Assembly: GCA_019794795.1 (NCBI GenBank)
Contig: JAIMFC010000005.1
Span: 1 to 64,000, forward strand
DNA: 64,000 nucleotides
Direction: 5' to 3'
Source of the DNA: Streptococcus gallolyticus
GTDB lineage: Bacteria; Bacillota; Bacilli; Lactobacillales; Streptococcaceae
Shown: positions 20,331 through 29,532 of the stretch, in pieces
How positions within the stretch are numbered: position 1 is the stretch's first letter
Layout: the number at the start of each line of letters is the position of its first letter
Translations under genes and position numbers: made by a program
Notes under the pieces: generated by a model
The model's database searches: none
What the model saw: the letters and a program-made list of their open reading frames with translations, nothing else
Told to the model about the DNA's origin: nothing

Positions 20331-20435
20331 TAGTACTCTTCCAAAATTAAAATTTTCCATCGTTAACTCACTTTGCCGTACTATAGTACTGTCTGCAGTT
20401 CGTTGCCTTGGCAAATTTTAATTTTCATTGAGTAT
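20331..20435. repeat. MITE-like element with terminal inverted repeats in the rpsP leader
   Basis: The left end TACTCTTCCAAAATTAAAATTT and the right end AAATTTTAATTTTCATTGAGTA are imperfect inverted copies about 105 bases apart. The inside also has a small inverted repeat (AGTACTATAGTACT). Similar ends (ATACTCAATGAAAAT...) recur between genes in streptococcal genomes. The element lies wholly within the transcribed rpsP leader and would fold into one long hairpin in the RNA. Confidence 0.55.
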
Positions 20436-20488
20436 AAATAGCTCTGCTATTACCAGAAAATATATAAAACAGAAAAGAGATTTTAAAA

Positions 20489-20761
20489 ATGGCAGTAAAA
20501 ATCCGTTTGACTCGTATGGGTTCTAAGAAAAAACCTTTCTACCGTATTAACGTAGCAGATTCACGTGCTCCACGTGATGGGCGTTTCATCGAAACAGTGG
20601 GTACTTACAATCCACTTTTGGCTGAAAACAAAGTGACTTTGAAAGAAGAACGCGTTCTTGAATGGTTGGCTAAAGGTGCACAACCTTCAGATACAGTTCG
20701 TAGCATCCTTTCAAACGAAGGTGTGTTGAAGAAATTCCACGAAGCTAAATTTTCAAAATAA
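20489..20761 (+). CDS. rpsP: 30S ribosomal protein S16
   Basis: The 90-aa protein starts [20 protein letters not shown], the signature of S16, and includes [20 protein letters not shown]16 binds early to 16S rRNA during 30S assembly. The leader from the promoter to the ATG is about 160 bases and contains the MITE-like element. khpA follows after 24 bases in the same transcript, a conserved order in streptococci. Confidence 0.97.
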   Translation: MAVKIRLTRMGSKKKPFYRINVADSRAPRDGRFIETVGTYNPLLAENKVTLKEERVLEWLAKGAQPSDTVRSILSNEGVLKKFHEAKFSK

Positions 20762-20785
20762 TCAATAGACGAATCGAGTACACTT

Positions 20786-21028
20786 ATGGACATGATTGAA
20801 AATCTTATTATTGCAATTGTGAAACCCTTGATTTCACAACCTGACAGTCTTACGATTAAGATCGAAGACACTCCAGAATTTTTGGAATATCATTTGGACT
20901 TGGACAAGTCTGATATCGGTCGTGTGATTGGTCGGAAAGGTCGCACAATTTCTGCAATTAGAACGATCGTTTATTCTGTCCCTACAAGTGATAAAAAAGT
21001 CCGTCTTGTGATTGACGAAAAAGACTAA
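20786..21028 (+). CDS. khpA: KH-domain RNA-binding protein KhpA (YlqC family)
   Basis: The 80-aa protein has a single KH domain with the loop IGRKGRTI (about residues 53-60). KhpA binds RNA, often together with KhpB, and affects cell division and small-RNA function in streptococci. It follows rpsP and is closed by a strong terminator. Confidence 0.92.
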   Translation: MDMIENLIIAIVKPLISQPDSLTIKIEDTPEFLEYHLDLDKSDIGRVIGRKGRTISAIRTIVYSVPTSDKKVRLVIDEKD

Positions 21029-21053
21029 AAGGTTGCCTTCGGGCGCCTTTTTT
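21027..21053 (+). terminator. Terminator of rpsP-khpA
   Basis: AAAGGTTGCC TTCG GGCGCCTTT is a stem closed by a UUCG-type loop, followed by a T-run. Confidence 0.85.
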
Positions 21054-21078
21054 CTTGCTTGTGAAATCTCTCTTATCG

Positions 21079-21087
21079 TGATAGAAT
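21079..21087 (+). promoter_or_regulatory. Extended -10 promoter of rimM-trmD
   Basis: TGATAGAAT is an extended -10 element 29 bases before the rimM ATG, which has GGAG as its ribosome binding site. Confidence 0.5.
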
Positions 21088-21116
21088 AAAAGTAATGTTT
21101 TGAAATTGGAGAAACT

Positions 21117-21635
21117 ATGAATTACTTTAATGTTGGAAAAATCGTCAATACGCAAGGTCTGCAAGGTGAATTACGAGTCATGTCTGTGACGGATTTTACA
21201 GAAGAACGCTTTAAAAAGGGGAGCAAGCTGTCTATTTTCAATGACAAGGATCAATTTGTTTTGGAAGTAGAAGTAGCTAGTCACCGCAAACAAAAGAATT
21301 TTGATATCGTCAAGTTCAAAGGCCTTTACCATATTAACGATGTGGAAAAATACAAGGGGTGCTCGCTCAAAGTTGCTGAAGAGGACTTATCTGATTTGGA
21401 TGATGATGAATTCTACTACCACGAAATCATCGGTCTGGATGTTTATGAAAATGATGTTTTGATTGGGCAAATCAAGGAAATCCTACAACCAGGTGCCAAC
21501 GATGTTTGGGTGGTTAAACGTAAAGGAAAACGGGATCTTCTCTTGCCTTATATTCCACCAGTTATTTTGAATGTAGATATCGATGGGAACCGCGTAGATG
21601 TAGAAATTCTGGAAGGCTTAGACGATGAAGATTGA
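21117..21635 (+). CDS. rimM: 16S rRNA processing protein RimM
   Basis: At 172 aa this is full length. The N-terminal RimM barrel starts [17 protein letters not shown] (residues 5-21). A PRC-barrel domain near residues 95-165 shows [11 protein letters not shown] and LPYIPPVI. RimM helps mature the 30S head around S19. Its last 11 bases overlap the start of trmD, so the two genes are probably translationally coupled. Confidence 0.95.
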   Translation: MNYFNVGKIVNTQGLQGELRVMSVTDFTEERFKKGSKLSIFNDKDQFVLEVEVASHRKQKNFDIVKFKGLYHINDVEKYKGCSLKVAEEDLSDLDDDEFYYHEIIGLDVYENDVLIGQIKEILQPGANDVWVVKRKGKRDLLLPYIPPVILNVDIDGNRVDVEILEGLDDED

Positions 21636-22347
21636 TATTCTAACCCTCTTTCCAGAAATGTTTGCCCCGCTTGAGCATTCCATTGTCGGCAAGGCTAAGG
21701 AGAAAGGCTTGTTGGACATCAACTACCATAATTTCCGAGAGAACGCGGAGAAAGCTCGACATGTAGACGACGAACCTTACGGTGGTGGACAGGGCATGCT
21801 CTTGCGTGCTCAGCCTATTTTTGACACGATTGAAAAGATTCAAGCTAAAAATCCTCGAGTTATCCTACTAGATCCAGCAGGTCGAACCTTTGACCAAGCC
21901 TATGCGGAAGAGTTGGCGGAGGAAGAAGAGCTGATTTTCATCTGTGGTCATTATGAAGGCTACGATGAGCGGATTAAGACCTTGGTGACGGATGAGATTT
22001 CACTTGGAGACTTTGTCTTGACAGGTGGTGAGTTGGCAGCCATGACCATGGTAGATGCGACAGTTCGCTTGATTCCAGAGGTTATTGGTAAAGAAGCTAG
22101 TCATCAGGATGATTCTTTTTCGTCTGGTTTGCTGGAGTATCCGCAGTATACTCGGCCTTATGAATACCGTGGTATGACAGTTCCAGATGTTCTGATGAGT
22201 GGGCACCATGAAAATATTCGTTTGTGGCGTTTGGAGCAAAGCTTGCGCAAAACTTTGGAACGTCGTCCAGATTTGTTGGAATCCTACGATTTTTCCGAAG
22301 AAGAACTGAAAATTTTCAAGAAAATACAAGATGAGGCACAGTCATAA
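21625..22347 (+). CDS. trmD: tRNA (guanine37-N1)-methyltransferase
   Basis: TrmD makes m1G37 in tRNAs and prevents +1 frameshifting. The 240-aa protein begins [16 protein letters not shown] and has the SPOUT trefoil-knot SAM site in [18 protein letters not shown] (about residues 94-111) and [12 protein letters not shown]. The catalytic Asp region is [13 protein letters not shown]. It overlaps rimM and is followed by a short terminator. Confidence 0.97.
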   Translation: MKIDILTLFPEMFAPLEHSIVGKAKEKGLLDINYHNFRENAEKARHVDDEPYGGGQGMLLRAQPIFDTIEKIQAKNPRVILLDPAGRTFDQAYAEELAEEEELIFICGHYEGYDERIKTLVTDEISLGDFVLTGGELAAMTMVDATVRLIPEVIGKEASHQDDSFSSGLLEYPQYTRPYEYRGMTVPDVLMSGHHENIRLWRLEQSLRKTLERRPDLLESYDFSEEELKIFKKIQDEAQS

Positions 22348-22358
22348 GGCTGTGTTTT
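22336..22358 (+). terminator. Short terminator after trmD
   Basis: CACAG and CTGTG form a small stem around TCATAAGG, followed by a T-run. The trmD stop codon lies inside it. Confidence 0.6.
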
Positions 22359-22412
22359 TCTTGTTATTTTAGGAAAATACCTGTATAATAATACAAAAAT
22401 AAGGAGAAGGCT

Positions 22413-23480
22413 ATGGTTCAGTTTAGAAAAGATTTAGCGCATTTAGAGAATTATAAGATCGAAAAAATGGCAAAATACAACCTCGGAGACAACGAAAATC
22501 ACCTGATTGACTGGTCTTTTTTACCCGAAAAACTAGGAAAAGAATTAGACCTGACAGACATCATGTGTTATGGGGACAATCAGTATGCTCCTTTGTTGAA
22601 AAAATATGCAAAAAATCTGGGGGTTGAAACCAATCAATTGGTTCAGGGGGTAGGGTCTGACCAGCTCATTCACATGATTGTCACGACTTTTTTAAATAAG
22701 GAAGACACCCTTCTGACAGTCGGACCGGATTTTTTCATGTATCAGGTTTTCAATGAATTGCACGGTGCCCAGATTGCGACCTTCCCTTTGGATTGGACCC
22801 AGGGTTATCCAACTTTAGAAGCGCTAGCCTTGTTGGACTATGCCAAGGGAGTAGAAGCAAAAGTTTTAATCTTGTCTAATCCTAACAATCCTACCTCTGT
22901 TGCCTTTGAAAATGGACAGTTGGAGCAGGTTATTGCAGGATTTGATGGTTTGGTGGTCATTGATGAAGCCTATATAGACTTTGCAGATCAGCCATCATTG
23001 GTAAATAAGGTAACTGACTATAACAATTTGATTGTGTTGCGAACCATGTCTAAGGCTTTTGGTTTAGCTGGTTTGCGTCTGGGATTTGCCATTACTAACC
23101 CAATCTTGGCTAAAGAGTTGGACAAGGTTTTACCGCCTTACAGCATGCCCAATATTGTTGCAAGAACAGGTGAACTTGCTCTATCTTATGGTCAAAATGT
23201 TGCTGAAAGTGTTGAGCTGAATAAGGAAATCCGTGATGATTTTATAGCTTTTCTTCTGCAACAACCAGCAATGAAAGTTCTTCCTAGTCAGACTAACTTT
23301 GTCACCTTCACAGCACCCTATGCAGAGAAGATTTACCAAGCAGGTCTTGCCAATGATTTCAACTTCAAATATTACCCTCAAGGAAGTTTAGCAAATTATA
23401 TCCGTATGAGCATGGATGCGCCAGCGATTATGGGTAAGATGAAAAAGATAATTGAAATGGTTAGTGCAGATGAACAGTAA
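22413..23480 (+). CDS. hisC: Histidinol-phosphate aminotransferase-like PLP enzyme (HisC type)
   Basis: The protein has 355 aa of fold-type I aminotransferase sequence. Motifs are LILSNPNNPTS (about residues 151-161), VVIDEAYIDFA (PLP-binding Asp) and LRTMSKAFGLAGLRLGF with the Schiff-base lysine. These match HisC best. No other histidine biosynthesis gene is nearby, so it may act as a general aromatic or branched-chain aminotransferase. It is monocistronic, with a TATAAT box at 22384, AAGGAG before the ATG and a terminator after it. Confidence 0.85.
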   Translation: MVQFRKDLAHLENYKIEKMAKYNLGDNENHLIDWSFLPEKLGKELDLTDIMCYGDNQYAPLLKKYAKNLGVETNQLVQGVGSDQLIHMIVTTFLNKEDTLLTVGPDFFMYQVFNELHGAQIATFPLDWTQGYPTLEALALLDYAKGVEAKVLILSNPNNPTSVAFENGQLEQVIAGFDGLVVIDEAYIDFADQPSLVNKVTDYNNLIVLRTMSKAFGLAGLRLGFAITNPILAKELDKVLPPYSMPNIVARTGELALSYGQNVAESVELNKEIRDDFIAFLLQQPAMKVLPSQTNFVTFTAPYAEKIYQAGLANDFNFKYYPQGSLANYIRMSMDAPAIMGKMKKIIEMVSADEQ

Positions 23481-23503
23481 AGGCTTTTTAGCCTTTTTTA
23501 TTT
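23480..23503 (+). terminator. Terminator of the hisC-like gene
   Basis: AAAGGCT TTTT AGCCTTT is a compact stem-loop followed by T residues. Confidence 0.8.
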
Positions 23504-23515
23504 GAAAAAAATTGT

Positions 23516-23574
23516 AAATGATTGAAAGTGAATGAAAATGGTGGTTTTTGGAAGAAAATGATTGACATTGATTA
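23516..23574 (+). promoter_or_regulatory. Candidate FruR operators: direct repeats of ATGATTGA
   Basis: ATGATTGA occurs at 23518 and at 23558, 40 bases apart on one face of the helix. A related ACGATTGC occurs at 23601. They flank the fru promoter, and the second copy contains its -35 box. DeoR-family repressors often bind such spaced direct repeats, so autoregulation by FruR is inferred. Confidence 0.5.
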
Positions 23575-23589
23575 AAAAATAAGTATAAT
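23562..23589 (+). promoter_or_regulatory. Promoter of fruRKA
   Basis: TTGACA (23562-23567) and TATAAT (23584-23589) are both consensus, with a 16-base spacer. Confidence 0.8.
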
Positions 23590-23622
23590 GGAATCTGTAA
23601 ACGATTGCAAGGGGGTGGGCTT

Positions 23623-24366
23623 ATTCTAAAGTCAGAACGAAAGCAAGTCATTCTTGAAAAAGTTCATCAAGAAAAATTTGTCCGTCTAGAGGAATTGACA
23701 GTTTTGTTAGATTCGTCTGAATCAACAATCAGACGTGATTTGGATGAACTAGAGTTGGCTGGCAAATTACGACGTGTCCATGGTGGTGCCGAGAGTTTGG
23801 CAGGTCTTCGTATGGAAGAGTCTATTCAGCAAAAATCTGTCAAAAACGTTCAATCAAAAGAAGCTCTCTCTATCTTTGCCAAAGATTTGATAGAAGATTC
23901 GGATGTGATTTTCCTTGATGCGGGGACCACGACTGAGCTGCTGATTCCTTTTTTGGTAGATAAGGACATCACAGTGGTGACCAATTCGATTCATCATGCA
24001 GCCAAGTTAGTAGAAAGTCAAATTCCGACCATGATTGTCGGCGGAATGGTAAAAGCATCTACAGATGCTTCAATTGGGGCTGTCGCTGTAGAACAAATTC
24101 GGAGATTGAATTTTGATAAAGCATTTTTAGGAATGAATGCAGTTGATGAATGTGACTATACGACGCCGGATATGGAAGAAGCCATTATCAAGCGAACGGT
24201 TTTAGAAAATTCTAAGACTCCCTACATTCTACTGGATGCTTCAAAAATTGGTCAGAAGTCCTTTGTAAAAGTAGCTCCTGTTCATCAGGCTAGCTTGATT
24301 ACAAATGCTACGGATAGTCAATTGTTACAAAAAATAAAGAAGAAAACGAAGGTGATTGAAGTATGA
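23623..24366 (+). CDS. fruR: DeoR-family repressor of the fructose operon
   Basis: Counting from 23623 the protein has 247 aa and begins (M)LKSERKQVILEKV, the usual DeoR N-terminus. The start codon there is ATT, placed 5 bases after the strong Shine-Dalgarno site AAGGGGGTG. The only alternative in-frame start, TTG at 23605, lies upstream of that site. The HTH is LEELTVLLDSSESTIRRDLDELELAGKLRRVHGGA (about residues 17-51). The sugar-phosphate sensor domain follows, with DAGTTTELL and SIGAVAVEQIRRLNFDKAFLG. The likely effector is fructose-1-phosphate, by family. It overlaps fruK by 4 bases. Confidence 0.9.
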   Translation: MLKSERKQVILEKVHQEKFVRLEELTVLLDSSESTIRRDLDELELAGKLRRVHGGAESLAGLRMEESIQQKSVKNVQSKEALSIFAKDLIEDSDVIFLDAGTTTELLIPFLVDKDITVVTNSIHHAAKLVESQIPTMIVGGMVKASTDASIGAVAVEQIRRLNFDKAFLGMNAVDECDYTTPDMEEAIIKRTVLENSKTPYILLDASKIGQKSFVKVAPVHQASLITNATDSQLLQKIKKKTKVIEV

Positions 24367-25274
24367 TTTACACGGTAACTCTTAACCCATCAATCGACTT
24401 TATCGTCCGTCTAGACAGTTTGGCACTGGGTAGTGTCAACCGCATGGATTCTGATGATAAGTACGCTGGTGGTAAGGGGATTAACGTCAGTCGTGTCTTA
24501 AAACGTTTGGACATTGGCAACACAGCTACTGGTTTTATTGGTGGTTTTACAGGACGTTTTGTTGAAGAAGGGCTTGTTGAAGAAGGTATCTCAACTAACT
24601 TTGTAGCAGTAACGGAAGATACCCGTATCAACGTTAAAATCAAAGCTGGTGAAGAAACTGAAATCAATGGTGCAGGTCCGACAATCATACCAGAACAGTT
24701 GGCAGAATTGGAAGCTATTCTTTCAGGCTTGTCAGCAGATGATACGGTCGTTTTTGCAGGTTCAGCCCCAGCTAACCTCGGTAATCAAGTTTATAATACT
24801 TTGATTCCTTTGGCTAAAAAAGCTGGCGCGCAAGTAGTTTGCGACTTCGAGGGACAAACCCTTTTAGATAGCCTGGCTTACGAACCACTCTTGGTCAAAC
24901 CAAATAATCACGAGTTGGCAGATATTTTCGGTGTTGAATTGAATGGTCTTGCTGATATTGAAAAATACGCGCGTGAAATTTTGGCAAAAGGTGCTCAAAA
25001 CGTTATCATCTCAATGGCTGGTGACGGTGCCCTCTTGGTAACACCAGGAGCTGCTTACTTTGCTAAACCTATTAAAGGGACCGTTAAAAATTCTGTTGGC
25101 GCAGGTGACTCAATGGTAGCTGGATTCACAGGTGAATTTGTTAAATCTGGTGACCCAGTAGAAGCCCTCAAATGGGGTGTGGCATGTGGCACAGCTACAA
25201 CTTTCTCTGATGACTTGGCGACAGCCGATTTTATAAAAGAAACTTACAATAAAGTAGAGGTAGAAAAACTATGA
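24363..25274 (+). CDS. fruK: 1-phosphofructokinase
   Basis: FruK phosphorylates fructose-1-phosphate from the PTS to fructose-1,6-bisphosphate. The 303-aa PfkB-family protein has MIYTVTLNPSIDF at the start, GGKGINVSRVLKRLD (about residues 38-52) and the catalytic GTVKNSVGAGDSMVAGF (about 239-255). It overlaps both fruR and fruA by 4 bases, giving a tight fruRKA operon. Confidence 0.97.
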   Translation: MIYTVTLNPSIDFIVRLDSLALGSVNRMDSDDKYAGGKGINVSRVLKRLDIGNTATGFIGGFTGRFVEEGLVEEGISTNFVAVTEDTRINVKIKAGEETEINGAGPTIIPEQLAELEAILSGLSADDTVVFAGSAPANLGNQVYNTLIPLAKKAGAQVVCDFEGQTLLDSLAYEPLLVKPNNHELADIFGVELNGLADIEKYAREILAKGAQNVIISMAGDGALLVTPGAAYFAKPIKGTVKNSVGAGDSMVAGFTGEFVKSGDPVEALKWGVACGTATTFSDDLATADFIKETYNKVEVEKL

Positions 25275-27214
25275 AAATTCAAGACTTGCTTAACAAAAAA
25301 GTCATGATGTTGGATTTGAAAGCAACTTCAAAAGAAGCGGCTATCGATGAAATGATTACTAGCCTTGCTAACAACGGTGTGGTGACTGATTTTGAGGCTT
25401 TCAAAACTGGTATCATGAATCGTGAAGCACAAATGACAACTGGTCTTGGTGATGGTATCGCTATGCCACACAGCAAAAATGCTGCGGTTAAAGAAGCAAC
25501 AGTCTTGTTTGCTAAATCAGCTGCTGGTGTTGACTATGAGTCACTTGATGGTCAACCAACAGACCTCTTCTTTATGATTGCTGCGCCAGACGGCGCGAAC
25601 GACACTCACTTGGCTGCACTTGCTGAATTGTCACAATACTTGTTGAAAGATGGCTTCGCTGCCAAATTGCGTGGTGTTAACTCTCCAGAAGAAGTGATTG
25701 CAGTCTTTGATGCGGAAGCAGAGAAGAAAGAAGAAGTTGTTGCTGCACCAGTTGCTGGTCAAGACTTCATCGTTGCTGTAACAGCATGTACAACAGGTAT
25801 CGCCCACACTTACATGGCTGAAGAAGCCTTGAAGAAAACAGCTGCTGAAATGGGTGTTGGCATCAAGGTTGAAACCAACGGTGCTTCAGGTGTTGGTAAT
25901 AAATTGACTGCTGAGGACATCGCCAAAGCAAAAGGTGTTATCATCGCAGCCGATAAAGCTGTTGATATGCCTCGTTTCAACGGCAAACCATTGGTTAACC
26001 GCCCAGTTGCTGACGGCATCAAGAAAACAGAAGAATTGATTAACATTATCTTGAATGACCAAGCAGACACTTACGTGGCTAAAGAAGGTGCACAAGTTTC
26101 AGCATCAGAAGAAAAAATAACGGCAGGTCAAGCCTTCTACAAACACTTGATGTCAGGTGTTTCTCAAATGTTGCCATTCGTTATTGGTGGCGGTATCGCC
26201 ATTGCCCTTGCCTTCTTGATTGATAACGCCATGGGTGTGCCTCAAAATGCACTTGGAAATCTTGGTTCTTACCATGAATTGGCTTCAATGTTCATGAAGA
26301 TTGGTCAAGCAGCTTTTGGCTTTATGCTTCCAGTCTTTGCTGGTTACGTGGCTTACTCAATCGCTGAAAAACCAGGATTGGTATCAGGTTTCGTAGCAGG
26401 TGCTATTGCGTCAAATGGTCTTGCTTATGGTAAAATTGCTTACGCTGCTGGTGGTGACAAAACTCTTGGTCTTGCAGGCGTTTCATCAGGTTTCCTTGGT
26501 GCCCTTGTTGGTGGTTTCCTTGCTGGTTACGTGGTTCTTGCTATTAAGAAATACGTGAAGGTGCCTCGTTCTCTTGAAGGTGCCAAATCTATCCTTATCT
26601 TGCCACTTCTTGGTGTAATCGTTACAGGCTTCTTGATGTTTGCGGTTAACATTCCAATGGCAGCTATCAATACAGCTCTTAATGATTTCTTGACTGGTTT
26701 GTCAGGTAGCTCAGCTGTCCTTCTTGGTCTCCTTGTTGGTGGTATGATGGCTATCGATATGGGTGGCCCAGTTAACAAAGCGGCTTACGTATTCGGTACA
26801 GGTACTTTGGCAGCATCAGTTGCTAACGGTGGTTCAGTCGTTATGGCGGCAGTTATGGCTGGTGGTATGGTTCCACCACTCGCAGTCTTCATTGCAACTC
26901 TTCTTGACAAAAACAAATTTTCTCAAGAAGAACGTGATTCAGGTTTGACAAACATCGTTATGGGTCTTTCATTCATCACTGAAGGAGCTATCCCATTCGC
27001 AGCGGCTGACCCAGCGCGTGCTATCCCAAGCTTCGTTGCGGGTTCTGCACTTGCAGGTGCCCTTGTTGGTCTTGCTGGTATCAAACTCATGGCGCCACAC
27101 GGAGGTATCTTCGTTATCGCCCTTACAAGCAACCCAATCCTTTACTTGGTATTTGTTCTTATTGGAGCACTTGTTTCAGGTGTTCTCTACGGAGCCCTTC
27201 GTAAAGCTAAATAA
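25271..27214 (+). CDS. fruA: Fructose-specific PTS enzyme IIABC
   Basis: This 647-aa fused transporter imports fructose and phosphorylates it to fructose-1-phosphate. The IIA domain (residues 1-150) carries the phosphorylated histidine in GIAMPHSKN. The IIB domain (about 165-265) carries the cysteine in VTACTTGIAHTYMAEEAL. The IIC domain (about 290-640) is polytopic and contains FVIGGGIAIALAFL, IDMGGPVNKAAYVFG and TEGAIPFAAADP. Codon choice is strongly biased, which suggests high expression when induced. A terminator follows the stop. Confidence 0.97.
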   Translation: MKIQDLLNKKVMMLDLKATSKEAAIDEMITSLANNGVVTDFEAFKTGIMNREAQMTTGLGDGIAMPHSKNAAVKEATVLFAKSAAGVDYESLDGQPTDLFFMIAAPDGANDTHLAALAELSQYLLKDGFAAKLRGVNSPEEVIAVFDAEAEKKEEVVAAPVAGQDFIVAVTACTTGIAHTYMAEEALKKTAAEMGVGIKVETNGASGVGNKLTAEDIAKAKGVIIAADKAVDMPRFNGKPLVNRPVADGIKKTEELINIILNDQADTYVAKEGAQVSASEEKITAGQAFYKHLMSGVSQMLPFVIGGGIAIALAFLIDNAMGVPQNALGNLGSYHELASMFMKIGQAAFGFMLPVFAGYVAYSIAEKPGLVSGFVAGAIASNGLAYGKIAYAAGGDKTLGLAGVSSGFLGALVGGFLAGYVVLAIKKYVKVPRSLEGAKSILILPLLGVIVTGFLMFAVNIPMAAINTALNDFLTGLSGSSAVLLGLLVGGMMAIDMGGPVNKAAYVFGTGTLAASVANGGSVVMAAVMAGGMVPPLAVFIATLLDKNKFSQEERDSGLTNIVMGLSFITEGAIPFAAADPARAIPSFVAGSALAGALVGLAGIKLMAPHGGIFVIALTSNPILYLVFVLIGALVSGVLYGALRKAK

Positions 27215-27220
27215 CTCATG

Positions 27221-27248
27221 AACCAAGGTAGTCTGGCCTTGGTTTTTT
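27221..27248 (+). terminator. Terminator of fruRKA
   Basis: AACCAAGG and CCTTGGTT form an 8-bp stem followed by TTTTT. Confidence 0.85.
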
Positions 27249-27451
27249 ATGTATTCTATCTAATTTGATGTCCTGAAGAATTTATAATAATCTATAATTT
27301 GTATACTTGCTCTTTTCCATCACCTCAGTATAATAAGTTCAAATCATTATTTATAATGTGTATTCACATATTTATACAGGAAGTGGTGTTTATGATTTAA
27401 ATGGCAATATGGAAATTTAAACTCGTATGCTGTTATAAAATGGAGGAACAT

Positions 27452-28179
27452 ATGAAGAAAAAGAATATTTTAAAAAGTTTGCTAATTTAGTACAGTTTTG
27501 CTGTCATTACTAGCAGCAGTACAAGCAAAGGCGGATGATACTGCTTCAGAAGTAGGATATTATACCTATACCAGTGAAGAAAGCTACCGTGCAGCGACTT
27601 ATTTTATTGATCAAAAACAAGCACTGGTAAATGATGTGCAGTCGCATATTAAATGCCTTCGAAGATGTTGCGGGTCCAATTCGTGAAAAAATTAGCACCA
27701 TTAATCAATACATTGCTAGTTACCAATCAGTGGACAATGAGTTGGTTCACTCTTTAGAAAATAGCTGCATTGATCTCGTAGCCCCAAGCGCGTGTTAGCC
27801 CAAAAAAGATAGCCAGTGGCATGGGAAATCGGGTTTCAGCCGCGGAACGGGGCTTACAGAAAATAGAGCCAGTCACATTGGAGCAGGTAACTGCAAAAAT
27901 AAAGCAGAAAGAACAGTTCTATTTACTGGTTGGTCGAAATGATAACCATGATTTTCAAGTGTTTTTAGAGCAATTGGAGGAGCAATACTCTATGCAAGGA
28001 AAAACGTTCTATCACTTGTCTACTAAGGGATTGATAGGGTAACTTATAAGAAATTTGCTAAGAAATACAAGATAAAATCAGCAGTGTTTTTAGGCTCTTT
28101 TCAGGAGAGAAAACTGACAGACAGCCTATCTGGAGCAGCTATTGGTTTATCTGACGTAGAAATTTTTCTAAGAAAGTGA
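27452..28179 (+). pseudogene. Decayed secreted thioredoxin-like protein gene
   Basis: A Shine-Dalgarno site (GGAGG) and ATG at 27452 open MKKKNILKSLLI and then hit a stop. The signal peptide continues in another frame as LLSLLAAVQAKA. The mature part must be read across at least three further shifts: ASEVGYYTYTSEESYRAATYF, then AFEDVAGPIREKISTINQYIA, then GNRVSAAERGLQKIEPVTLEQV. The C-terminal half (QFYLLVGRNDNHDF... KKFAKKYKIKSAVFLGS) resembles the thioredoxin-like fold of bacteriocin transport accessory proteins, but without a CxxC motif. It is a relic. An intact ancestor would have had about 235 residues. The family assignment is tentative. Confidence 0.65.
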
Positions 28180-28267
28180 CGTATCTATTGAAAAACCTTG
28201 CAAATAGCGAGGTTTTTGGATTATTTTATGTTATAATTAGGTAATATTGTTTTGAAGGAGAAATCTT

Positions 28268-28642
28268 GTGGAAGTTACACGTCAAAAACCATTAGTGAAT
28301 CAATACCATTTCGATCTGCGTAATCCAGCTTGGGAAGCAGAAAATGGTGAACCTAAAACCCAGTTGAAGGTTGATTTTCAACTGATTGAAAAAGATACTG
28401 AAGAAAATACAACACGCATCATTACTATTTTACAGTTCATGATTGTCTTGGAAGACTTTGTTATTTCAGGTACTATGACGCAAGGCGTTACTATCTTGAA
28501 TCGTATTGTCAATGAACCAAGTGAGTTTTCAGAAGAAGAGCGTCGTAACCTTGCATTGCCGTTATTGGATATCTTGAAGCGTATGACGTACGAAGTGACA
28601 GAAATTGCCTTGGACCAACCAGGGATCAATTTGGAGTTTTAA
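28268..28642 (+). CDS. DUF1149 family protein (SecB-like fold)
   Basis: The 124-aa protein starts at a GTG preceded by AAGGAG. It reads [20 protein letters not shown] and is rich in beta strands, with [38 protein letters not shown]. Streptococcal DUF1149 proteins have this size and a SecB-like fold. No function is established. The degV gene begins 1 base after its stop, so the two form one transcript. Confidence 0.85.
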   Translation: MEVTRQKPLVNQYHFDLRNPAWEAENGEPKTQLKVDFQLIEKDTEENTTRIITILQFMIVLEDFVISGTMTQGVTILNRIVNEPSEFSEEERRNLALPLLDILKRMTYEVTEIALDQPGINLEF

Positions 28643-28643
28643 G

Positions 28644-29492
28644 ATGAAGATTGCAATTATTACGGATTCGTCAGCTGTTTTGAGTTCAGGATTTGCAGAA
28701 AGAGAAAATGTTTTTGTCCTTGATATTCCAGTAACCATTGCTGGAGAAAGCTATGTGGAAGGAAAAAATTTAACTGCCCAAGAATTCTATGAAAAAATGG
28801 CAGCGACAGATGAGCTTCCTAAAACGAGTCAACCCAGCTTGGCAGTGCTAGAGGAAATGCTTGGTCATTTGCAAAAAGATGGCTACACGCATGTCATCGG
28901 GCTTTTCTTGGCAGCAGGTATTTCTGGGTTTTACCAAAATATTCAATTTCTGAAAGATGAATTTGAAGGCTTGACCATTGCTTTTCCAGATACGAAAATC
29001 ACTTCTGTACCGCAAGGTGCCATGGCTGAAAACGTTCAAAAGTGGGTTGATTCGGGAGCAAGCTTTGAAGAAATTCTCGAAAAGTTAAACCAACAAATCC
29101 AAGGAACTTCAGCTTTTATTATGGTAGACGACTTAAATCACTTGGTAAAAGGCGGTCGTCTGTCAAATGGCGCGGCTCTCTTGGGAAATTTGCTCAGTAT
29201 TAAGCCGATTCTTTACTTTACTGACGAAGGTAAGATTGAAGTTTACGAAAAGGTACGGACTGAGAAAAAAGCAGTGAAACGCTTGCTAGAAATTTTGCAG
29301 GAAAAAACTGCTCAGGGAGACTATCAGATTTACATTATTCATGCAAATGCTGAAGCGAAAGCTGAGGAATTTAAGGACATGTTGGAAGAGGCTGGTCTTA
29401 GTAACTTACCAATCGCTAGCTTTGGTTCTGTTATTGGAACGCATTTGGGTGAAGGCGCTATAGCCTTTGGCTTCACACCAATTATTCCTTAG
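28644..29492 (+). CDS. DegV family fatty-acid-binding protein
   Basis: The start was set at the ATG at 28644, directly after the DUF1149 stop, giving 282 aa as usual for the family. The protein begins [15 protein letters not shown] with the TDSSA lipid-binding loop. [13 protein letters not shown] (about residues 57-69) and [14 protein letters not shown] follow. DegV (FakB-like) proteins bind a fatty acid and present it to the kinase FakA for phospholipid synthesis. The actual lipid of this paralogue is unknown. Confidence 0.9.
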   Translation: MKIAIITDSSAVLSSGFAERENVFVLDIPVTIAGESYVEGKNLTAQEFYEKMAATDELPKTSQPSLAVLEEMLGHLQKDGYTHVIGLFLAAGISGFYQNIQFLKDEFEGLTIAFPDTKITSVPQGAMAENVQKWVDSGASFEEILEKLNQQIQGTSAFIMVDDLNHLVKGGRLSNGAALLGNLLSIKPILYFTDEGKIEVYEKVRTEKKAVKRLLEILQEKTAQGDYQIYIIHANAEAKAEEFKDMLEEAGLSNLPIASFGSVIGTHLGEGAIAFGFTPIIP

Positions 29493-29532
29493 ACAAGAAT
29501 TTACTTGAAGTGCAGAAATAGAGGAAAGAGAC

